Shown: piece after piece, positions 31,339-37,105 of the stretch
Layout of the letters: each line of letters opens with the position of its first letter
Position numbering within the stretch: the stretch's first letter is position 1
Source of the DNA: Candidatus Pollutiaquabacter sp.
Lineage (GTDB): Bacteria > Bacteroidota > Bacteroidia > AKYH767-A > 2013-40CM-41-45
Direction: 5' to 3'
NCBI GenBank assembly: GCA_903854075.1
Contig: CAINVI010000005.1
Span: 1-37,105 of the forward strand
DNA length: 37,105 bases
Program-made: the position numbers and the translations under genes
Notes under the pieces: generated by a model
Told to the model about the DNA's origin: nothing
Database searches by the model: none
What the model saw: the letters and a program-made list of their open reading frames with translations, nothing else

Positions 31339-32610
31339 ATGCTTCAACTTGCCACCTTGCGGGAACGCACGGATTTTGTGCTCCAACGTCTTGCTGTAAA
31401 AAACATCGACGCCAAACCAGTTGTGGACCGTGTACTTTCCATTGACGAAGATCGTCGTAAGGTGCAGATGGAATTGGATCAGTTGCTGAACCAGCAAAAC
31501 ACCATTGCCAAGCAAGTCGGAGAATTATATAAATCCGGCAAGAAGGCGGAAGGCGATGAGCTGAAAAATAAAAGTACCGCACTCAAGCAAACGGTAGCCG
31601 AATTGTCGGATCGCCTCACCTCATTAGAAGAGGAGCTGAATCAGGAGCTCGTTAAACTCCCGAATATGCCTTCGGAACGTGTTCCAAAAGGGAAGACACC
31701 GGAGGACAATGAAGTCGTTCACCAGGAAGGTGCACTTCCTTCACTTGATGCGTCAGCCAAACCACATTGGGAAATTGCGGCGCAATATGACATCATCGAT
31801 TTTGAGCTCGGTGTGAAGTTGACCGGCGCAGGATTTCCGGTTTACAAAGGAAAAGGCGCAAAATTGCAGCGCGCACTGATCAATTACTTTCTCGATAAAG
31901 CCGGCGAAGCGGGCTACCGTGAAATACAGCCGCCGATTTTAGTGAATAAGGATTCCGGCTACGGGACCGGACAGTTGCCTGATAAGGATGCACAGATGTA
32001 TCACGTACAGCTGGATGAATTTTATTTGATTCCTACAGCGGAGGTGCCGGTGACCAATATTTTCCGTGATGTGATTGTTAAAGCGGAGGAGCTGCCGGTG
32101 AAGTTGTGTGCCTACACACCTTGTTTTCGTCGTGAGGCAGGCAGTTACGGAAAAGATGTGCGCGGCCTGAATCGTTTACACCAGTTTGACAAGGTGGAAA
32201 TTGTACAGGTGCAGCATCCGGACAAGTCCTATGATACGCTGGACGAAATGGTGGAACATGTAGCTGGTTTATTACGGGCATTGCAACTGCCGTTTCGTAT
32301 TCTTCGACTCTGCGGAGGTGACATGAGTTTTTCTTCGGCCCTTACGTACGATTTCGAAGTATATTCTGCAGCGCAAAAGAAATGGCTGGAAGTGAGTTCA
32401 GTTTCCAACTTCGAAACCTTCCAGGCCAACCGTATGAAACTCCGTTACCGTGCCGGAACGGATAAACCGGTACTGGCGCATACGCTTAACGGAAGTGCTT
32501 TGGCATTGCCGAGAATTGTAGCTGCGCTGCTGGAAAATAATCAGACCCCGGAAGGCGTTGTTCTTCCCGACGCGATACGTGCTTACACCGGTTTCGACCG
32601 CATCGATTGA
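31339..32610 (+). CDS. serS: Seryl-tRNA synthetase
   Basis: SerS charges tRNA-Ser with serine. The 423-residue protein has the N-terminal coiled-coil arm that grips tRNA-Ser (about 30-110). The class II catalytic domain has motif 1 near Y-R-E-I-Q-P-P-I-L-V, and T-A-E-V-P-V-T-N for serine/ATP binding. Motif 2 is C-F-R-R-E-A-G-S-Y-G-K-D-V-R-G-L-N-R-L-H-Q-F, and motif 3 is N-G-S-A-L-A-L-P-R-I-V-A-A-L-L-E-N-N. It is complete and of normal length. A TPR protein gene follows by 10 bases and may be co-transcribed. Confidence 0.97.
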   Translation: MLQLATLRERTDFVLQRLAVKNIDAKPVVDRVLSIDEDRRKVQMELDQLLNQQNTIAKQVGELYKSGKKAEGDELKNKSTALKQTVAELSDRLTSLEEELNQELVKLPNMPSERVPKGKTPEDNEVVHQEGALPSLDASAKPHWEIAAQYDIIDFELGVKLTGAGFPVYKGKGAKLQRALINYFLDKAGEAGYREIQPPILVNKDSGYGTGQLPDKDAQMYHVQLDEFYLIPTAEVPVTNIFRDVIVKAEELPVKLCAYTPCFRREAGSYGKDVRGLNRLHQFDKVEIVQVQHPDKSYDTLDEMVEHVAGLLRALQLPFRILRLCGGDMSFSSALTYDFEVYSAAQKKWLEVSSVSNFETFQANRMKLRYRAGTDKPVLAHTLNGSALALPRIVAALLENNQTPEGVVLPDAIRAYTGFDRID

Positions 32611-32620
32611 TACTTGACTT

Positions 32621-34471
32621 TTGAATAAGCTGATTTCGTTTCGCTCTACCTTCCGCAAACTGCGGCGCTGCTTATGGCTCTTGGCTGTACTGCAATCGCT
32701 ATCGCTGTTTGCGCAAACGGGTAATGAACGGGTTCTCGGCGATCAGTATTTTAACAGCGGAGAATACGAGAAGGCGATAGAGGTGTATGACAAGGTCATG
32801 GACCGCGATCCGTTCAGCGTTTACAATAATTACTTCAAGAGTTTACTCGCGCTAAAACGCTACGACGATGCGGAAAAGCTCGCACGGAAAATGAGTAAGC
32901 GGATGCCGACGCACCTTTCGTATGTGGCGGATATGGGTTACGTGTACCAGCTTTCAGGTGATCTTTCCAAAGCAGAAGAGACCTATCAGAAAGCGTTGAA
33001 AGCGCTCCAGCCGGACCAGGGACAAGTGTTGATTTTGGCGAATGCTTATGTCATGCGACAGGATTGGACACACGCCATTGACGTCTACGAATCGGGAAAA
33101 AAGATGCTGAAAGGTGTTTACAGCTTCAACTTTGAATTGGCGGAAGTCTATTATCAAAAAGGAGATTCGCAGAAGATGATTGACGAGTATCTCAACGCAG
33201 TCGCGGAGAATCCGATGAACCAGCAAAATGTGCTAAATATCCTTCAGGCGCGTGTAGGATATGATCCTGAGAGCGGCCGCAGTGAGTTGTTGCGACAGTC
33301 GTTACTGCGCCGTATTCAACGCGAGCCTGCACAAACGGTCTTTTCTGAGATGCTGATCTGGTTGTTTGTTCAACAGAAAGATTTTGAATCGGCTACTGCG
33401 CAAGCGAAGGCGCTGGATAAGCGCTTGAAGGAAGACGGAGTGCGTTTGATGAGCATTGCATCCATGGCCGCTGCCAATCAGCAGTATGATGTTGCTATTC
33501 GTGACTATCAATATGTCATTGAAAAAGGCGTTGATGGTCCCAATTATGTGCAAGCAAGAATGGAGTTACTGGATGTTTCGAACAAGAAACTGACGGCTTC
33601 CAATACGTATACTAAAGAGGATTTACTACTCCTCGAGAAAGAATATGTCACTACGTTGACGGAATTAGGTAAAAATGCGCGGACGGTTTCCCTAATGCGC
33701 GGACTCGCGCACCTTCGTGCTTTTTATTTGGATCAGACGGATACGGCTATCAGCAACCTTGATGAGGCGTTGCTTGTTCCGAATGTCAGTCGTCAGTTAC
33801 AGGCAGACTGTAAACTAGAGTTGGGTGACATACTGCTGTTTACGGGAAATGTCTGGGATTCTGATTTGCTCTATGCACAAGTGGATAAGGATTTTAAAAA
33901 TGACCCGTTGGGACAAGAGGCGAAATTCCGCAGTGCTAGGTTGGATTATTTTCGTGGAGATTTCCTTTGGGCCCAGGCACAGCTGGACGTCCTGAAGTCA
34001 GCCACCAGTCAGTTGATCGCCAACGATGCGTTGTATCTTTCCCTGCTGATATCGGATAATATCGGTTATGACAGTACGTTTGATGCACTGAATCTGTATG
34101 CTAAAGCCGACCTGTTGAAGTATCGCAATAAAAACAAGGAGGCGCTTGTCGTATTGGATTCATTATTGCTGCTATATCCCGACCATTCCCTGATTGACGA
34201 GACCTGGTTCAAAAAGGCGGAAATCATGGATGTGCTGCGTAATTGGTCCGACGAAGATAGTTTGTATGCTCAGGTTGTAGCCATGGGTGAGGAGAGCGTC
34301 CTGGCGGACGATGCCTTGTTTCGTCGTGCCGAACTACAGGAAACCAAGTTGATGAATAAAGAGAAGGCAATGGAATTGTATCAACAATTGCTGACGCAAT
34401 TTCCCGGAAGTCTTTATACCGTTGAAGCGCGTAAGCGCTTTCGTGCATTGCGTGGCGATATTTTAAACTAA
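32621..34471 (+). CDS. Exported tetratricopeptide-repeat protein
   Basis: A 616-residue protein beginning at TTG 32621 (no nearer ATG fits) with a basic N-terminus and hydrophobic signal (C-L-W-L-L-A-V-L-Q-S-L-S-L-F-A-Q). TPR units run through the protein, for example L-G-D-Q-Y-F-N-S-G-E-Y-E-K-A-I-E-V-Y-D (about 40-58), Y-Q-L-S-G-D-L-S-K-A-E-E-T-Y-Q-K-A and A-F-Y-L-D-Q-T-D-T-A-I-S-N-L-D-E-A. It ends with a BamD/YbgF-like K-E-K-A-M-E-L-Y-Q-Q-L-L-T-Q-F-P-G-S-L-Y-T-V-E-A-R-K-R-F-R. It probably acts as a periplasmic scaffold for envelope assembly; the partner is unknown. It starts 10 bases after serS and ends 7 bases before the DUF4286 gene. Confidence 0.85.
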   Translation: MNKLISFRSTFRKLRRCLWLLAVLQSLSLFAQTGNERVLGDQYFNSGEYEKAIEVYDKVMDRDPFSVYNNYFKSLLALKRYDDAEKLARKMSKRMPTHLSYVADMGYVYQLSGDLSKAEETYQKALKALQPDQGQVLILANAYVMRQDWTHAIDVYESGKKMLKGVYSFNFELAEVYYQKGDSQKMIDEYLNAVAENPMNQQNVLNILQARVGYDPESGRSELLRQSLLRRIQREPAQTVFSEMLIWLFVQQKDFESATAQAKALDKRLKEDGVRLMSIASMAAANQQYDVAIRDYQYVIEKGVDGPNYVQARMELLDVSNKKLTASNTYTKEDLLLLEKEYVTTLTELGKNARTVSLMRGLAHLRAFYLDQTDTAISNLDEALLVPNVSRQLQADCKLELGDILLFTGNVWDSDLLYAQVDKDFKNDPLGQEAKFRSARLDYFRGDFLWAQAQLDVLKSATSQLIANDALYLSLLISDNIGYDSTFDALNLYAKADLLKYRNKNKEALVVLDSLLLLYPDHSLIDETWFKKAEIMDVLRNWSDEDSLYAQVVAMGEESVLADDALFRRAELQETKLMNKEKAMELYQQLLTQFPGSLYTVEARKRFRALRGDILN

Positions 34472-34478
34472 ATTCCCG

Positions 34479-34781
34479 ATGATTGTCTATAATGTCACTG
34501 TAAATATTGATGAGTCGGTGCACGATGAGTGGCTGGACTGGATGAAGCAAGTGCACATTCCGAATGTGTTGCGCACCGGTATGTTTACTGATAATCGTTT
34601 TTTGAAAGTACTGGTAGAAGAAGAAATGGGTGGAATCACGTATGCTATTCAGTACACATGTGACAGTCTGGAAAAATTTCGTCAGTACGAGGAGCAGTTT
34701 GCTGCTGCGCTTCGTGCAGAAGTGGACGAAAAGTACAACGGTAAGTTTGTGGCCTTTCGCACGTTACTACAATACGTCTGA
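34479..34781 (+). CDS. DUF4286 family protein
   Basis: A 100-residue soluble protein typical of Bacteroidota. The DUF4286 features are M-I-V-Y-N-V-T-V-N-I-D-E-S-V-H-D-E-W-L-D-W-M-K-Q-x-H-I-P and a C-terminal K-Y-x-G-K-F-V-A-F-R-T-L-L. The ferredoxin-like alpha/beta pattern resembles dimeric antibiotic-biosynthesis-monooxygenase-type folds, but no catalytic role is known to me. It sits between the TPR gene and rsmA with short gaps, as it does in many Bacteroidota. Confidence 0.88.
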   Translation: MIVYNVTVNIDESVHDEWLDWMKQVHIPNVLRTGMFTDNRFLKVLVEEEMGGITYAIQYTCDSLEKFRQYEEQFAAALRAEVDEKYNGKFVAFRTLLQYV

Positions 34782-34798
34782 TTTATCGGTCTTTCAAT

Positions 34799-35590
34799 AT
34801 GGCTATCCAGCATCCCGTCCGCGCCAAGAAACATCTTGGACAGCATTTTCTGAATGATCTTGATGCTGCGCAATCCATTGTCGATGCACTTTCTGGTCAT
34901 GATGGTTACCGCGATGTGCTGGAAATAGGTCCTGGTACGGGAGTGTTGAGTGATTTACTTTTTCATCGGACAGAATTTAGCACGGTATTGCTGGATATCG
35001 ATAAGGAGTCGATAGAGCACTTGCATAAAAAATATCCTGGCAGAGCGGGTCAGATTGTCGAAGCGGATTTTTTAAAGGTAAACCTGAATGATATGTTCTC
35101 CGGGCAATTCGCGATAATTGGGAACTTTCCGTATAACATTTCCTCTCAAATTTTATTTCGCGTACTGGAAATGCGGGAACGAATTCCGGAGGTGGTAGGG
35201 ATGTTTCAAAAGGAAGTTGCTGAGCGAATCGCTAGTGGGCCCGGCAACCGCGATTATGGAATCCTAAGTGTATTCATGCAAGCGTATTACCGTACCGAGC
35301 TGTTATTCACGTTGCCCGAATCAGCGTTTACGCCACCCCCTAAAGTCAAATCGGCGGTGCTTCGTTTCGAGCGAAAAGAGAATTTTACCCTAGGGTGCGA
35401 TCAGGCAGCATTTTTTCGCACGGTAAAAGCGGCGTTCAACCAGCGGCGTAAGACGCTGCGCAATGCATTGTCTGTTCTACTTCCGAAAGATAAAATGGAA
35501 GGGTTGCCTTTTCTCGAACGACGTGCAGAGACGTTGCGCTGGGAAGATTATGTAATGTTGACTAATCTCATCCTCGACCGGATGGTATAA
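34799..35590 (+). CDS. rsmA: 16S rRNA dimethyladenosine transferase
   Basis: RsmA (KsgA) dimethylates A1518 and A1519 in the 3'-terminal loop of 16S rRNA during small-subunit assembly. The 263-residue protein has K-K-H-L-G-Q-H-F-L-N-D (about 9-19), SAM motif I V-L-E-I-G-P-G-T-G-V-L-S, and catalytic motif IV I-G-N-F-P-Y-N-I-S-S-Q-I (about 109-120). The later F-T-P-P-P-K-V-K-S-A-V and A-F-N-Q-R-R-K-T-L-R-N-A-L are also family signatures. It starts 17 bases after the DUF4286 gene. Confidence 0.97.
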   Translation: MAIQHPVRAKKHLGQHFLNDLDAAQSIVDALSGHDGYRDVLEIGPGTGVLSDLLFHRTEFSTVLLDIDKESIEHLHKKYPGRAGQIVEADFLKVNLNDMFSGQFAIIGNFPYNISSQILFRVLEMRERIPEVVGMFQKEVAERIASGPGNRDYGILSVFMQAYYRTELLFTLPESAFTPPPKVKSAVLRFERKENFTLGCDQAAFFRTVKAAFNQRRKTLRNALSVLLPKDKMEGLPFLERRAETLRWEDYVMLTNLILDRMV

Positions 35591-35600
35591 CTAATAAACG

Positions 35601-36554
35601 ATGCGTGTTTATTTTATAGATACGGTTCATCCTTTCTTATGGGATGCGCTTGTTGCCGACGGACATGAGTGCGTGGATGTTACCGGGATTTCGAAAGAAA
35701 GCATCATGGGGCAGCTTGTCGGGGTTCATGGTATTGTCATTCGTAGTCGTTTTTTTATTGATCGTGAATTTTTGGACCACGCAGTTGATCTGCAGTTTAT
35801 CGCCCGCTCCGGAGCCGGTATGGAGAACATCGATGTGAGCTATGCGGAATCTAAAGGCATTCATTGCATGAATTCACCGGAAGGAAACCGTGATGCTGTG
35901 GCTGAACACGCTTTGGGAATGTTGTTGGCCGTATTCAATAATCTGATACGCGCTGACCGAGAGGTGCGAAATGGTTTTTGGAATCGCGAACCGAACAGAG
36001 GAATAGAGTTGTGTGGAAAAACTGTGGGTATAATCGGCTACGGAAATATGGGGTCTGCCTTTGCAAAACGGTTATCCGGTTTGGACTGTGAAGTCATTGC
36101 GTATGATCCTTATCGCGCTGTTTTTTCCGATTCCTTGGCCCAGAAAGTTTCACTGCAGGAACTGCAGCAGCGTGCTGACGTTGTCAGTCTACACATTCCG
36201 CTTACACAGGAAACGGAATACATGGTCGACTCGGCTTTTCTGGAAAATTTTAGCAAAGCAATATGGTTAATCAATACGTCAAGAGGTAAATGTCTTCGAA
36301 TGACTGGTTTGGTGGCAGCGCTAAAGTCTGGTAAAGTTTTAGGTGCTTGTCTTGACGTGCTGGAGTACGAAGACCTTTCCTTTGAGAAGTTTGATATCCG
36401 TCAGGCGGCTTTTTTATCCGGCGAAGATTGGAGATATCTTGTCCAAAGTGATCGCGTGATTTTCTCGCCACATATTGCCGGCTGGACGGTGGAATCACAC
36501 CGGAAGTTGTCGGAAGTACTCTATGAGAAAATTTCCTCCGTAACGCATAAATAA
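35601..36554 (+). CDS. D-isomer 2-hydroxyacid dehydrogenase, phosphoglycerate-dehydrogenase-like
   Basis: A 317-residue NAD-dependent dehydrogenase. The catalytic Arg is in I-A-R-S-G-A-G-M-E-N (about 78-87). The Rossmann loop is G-I-I-G-Y-G-N-M-G-S-A-F-A (about 149-161). The catalytic Glu is probably in L-D-V-L-E-Y-E-D and the His in F-S-P-H-I-A-G-W (about 292-299). It lacks the C-terminal ACT or ASB domains of long SerA enzymes. The family oxidises 3-phosphoglycerate or reduces other 2-keto acids; the substrate cannot be told from sequence. It follows rsmA by 10 bases and is ended by the terminator at 36595. Confidence 0.88.
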   Translation: MRVYFIDTVHPFLWDALVADGHECVDVTGISKESIMGQLVGVHGIVIRSRFFIDREFLDHAVDLQFIARSGAGMENIDVSYAESKGIHCMNSPEGNRDAVAEHALGMLLAVFNNLIRADREVRNGFWNREPNRGIELCGKTVGIIGYGNMGSAFAKRLSGLDCEVIAYDPYRAVFSDSLAQKVSLQELQQRADVVSLHIPLTQETEYMVDSAFLENFSKAIWLINTSRGKCLRMTGLVAALKSGKVLGACLDVLEYEDLSFEKFDIRQAAFLSGEDWRYLVQSDRVIFSPHIAGWTVESHRKLSEVLYEKISSVTHK

Positions 36555-36594
36555 CCTTTAATTTCACGAGTTATTATGAATAAAATGTAGTGCC

Positions 36595-36622
36595 AGAGGA
36601 CCGAAAAGTCGGTTCCTCTTTT
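36595..36622 (+). terminator. Terminator after the dehydrogenase gene
   Basis: AGAGGACCGA (36595-36604) pairs with TCGG-T-TCCTCT (36609-36619, one bulged T) around AAAG, followed by TTT and, after GTAA, TTTT. It ends the TPR/DUF4286/rsmA/dehydrogenase unit. Confidence 0.75.
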
Positions 36623-36623
36623 G

Positions 36624-36631
36624 TAATTTTG
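36624..36631 (+). promoter_or_regulatory. Possible -7 element upstream of the last gene
   Basis: TAATTTTG matches TAnnTTTG but overlaps the tail of the preceding terminator, and no TTG is found at the -33 position. If used, it would give a structured leader of about 130 bases for the secreted repeat protein. Confidence 0.3.
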
Positions 36632-36767
36632 GCCAATGAATCCGAAAAGTTGGAGAATCGAGGTGTTTTTTAAGTTAAAAAGTTGACAATTCGATTCTGT
36701 AGGAGCTATCTTATAGCGTAGTTATAGACCTTGAAGGGTCATTTTAAATTTTAATATAACGTATTGC

Positions 36768-37105
36768 ATGTCTTTTAAAAAATCTCTTCGGTTACTCTTT
36801 GTGGTAATGCTTGCTGTTTTTCTGCAAACCACTGTGGTATTCGCCGTATGTCAGCCGCTTATTATCCAGCAGGATTCTACCACATGTTCGGGTTCTGCTG
36901 TAGGTTTGTCGGTCAATACAACTACTCCGGTATCGGTATCCTGGTCTACTGGTGAAACTACTATATCGATTTCGGTCTCTCCTGTGCAAACCACTACGTA
37001 TTATGTTACTGTGGATGACGGAGTCGAAGTTTGCACTGATAGTATTATCCTCACCGTGGCAGCGACTTACAGCTCATCTAATTCGGCGACTATTTGCCAA
37101 GGACA
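36768..37105 (+). CDS. N-terminus of a secreted Ig-like repeat protein (runs off the window)
   Basis: The frame is open from ATG 36768 to the right edge (112 codons visible). It starts with a signal peptide (M-S-F-K-K-S-L-R-L-L-F-V-V-M-L-A-V-F-L, cleavage probably after V-V-F-A). It then has an Ig-like/SprB-type repeat: C-S-G-S-A-V-G-L-S-V-N, V-S-W-S-T-G-E-T-T, V-Q-T-T-T-Y-Y-V-T-V-D-D-G, and the start of a next unit S-N-S-A-T-I-C-Q-G. Such W-S-T-G-E-x-T and Y-x-V-T-V-x-x-G units occur in very large gliding-motility or adhesion proteins exported by T9SS. The total length and sorting domain are not visible. Confidence 0.8.
   Translation, partial: MSFKKSLRLLFVVMLAVFLQTTVVFAVCQPLIIQQDSTTCSGSAVGLSVNTTTPVSVSWSTGETTISISVSPVQTTTYYVTVDDGVEVCTDSIILTVAATYSSSNSATICQG

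Overview
The window comes from a Bacteroidota chromosome. Supporting evidence: secreted proteins with type IX secretion (T9SS) C-terminal sorting domains, a PKD-repeat adhesin, a DUF4286 protein, a split cytochrome c oxidase subunit III pair with SCO1 and DUF420 proteins, and several promoters of the Bacteroidota type (-7 element TAnnTTTG) in place of TATAAT. Base composition is intermediate, and strong Shine-Dalgarno sites are rare. I cannot name the species. I saw no rRNA, tRNA, CRISPR array or complete prophage.

Layout. 1-1501: the tail of a surface-polysaccharide locus (end of a flippase-like membrane protein and a GT-B glycosyltransferase whose 5' end is broken at a poly-A run). 1590-5825: a tight respiratory operon (ctaB, two subunit III proteins, subunit IV, SCO1, DUF420, a small CxxC membrane protein). 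5934-6956: tRNA-hydroxylase rhodanese trhO with its own promoter. 7082-11058: SAM-I riboswitch with terminator, then full-length metH. 11108-12600: a lipoprotein, a C-terminally shortened IS200-like (RAYT) transposase and, directly after its stop codon, a cluster of tandem and palindromic REP-like repeats. 12612-16832: a PKD/T9SS protein, an ECF sigma factor and an unusual one-polypeptide protein with an inner-membrane anchor and a predicted outer-membrane barrel. 16864-20857: a WYL regulator divergent from a TolC/HlyD pair. 20910-25751: tsaB, a LuxR-type regulator, two small secreted proteins and a DUF255 protein. 25794-26464: an ORF6N-domain gene bracketed by 42-bp inverted repeats, one of which lies inside its coding sequence. 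26510-27127: rplU-rpmA. 27274-34471: a T9SS secreted protein, a DUF2461 protein, a large uncharacterised TPR-like exported protein, serS and a TPR protein. 34479-36554: DUF4286, rsmA, a 2-hydroxyacid dehydrogenase. 36768 to the edge: the start of a secreted Ig-like repeat protein.

How they work together. The 1590-5825 genes supply heme O, structural subunits and copper delivery for an aa3/caa3-type oxidase whose catalytic subunits I and II are not in the window. MetH is predicted to be switched off by S-adenosylmethionine through transcription termination. The sigma factor and the membrane-spanning partner are translationally overlapped and look like a sigma/anti-sigma pair; they lie directly behind a secreted adhesin. 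Most of the rest is housekeeping (tsaB, rplU, rpmA, serS, rsmA) interspersed with envelope proteins.

The most interesting items are the sigma factor/transenvelope protein pair, the RAYT/REP cluster, the ORF6N gene with a repeat built into its N-terminus, and promoters placed so close to start codons that the mRNAs should be nearly leaderless.
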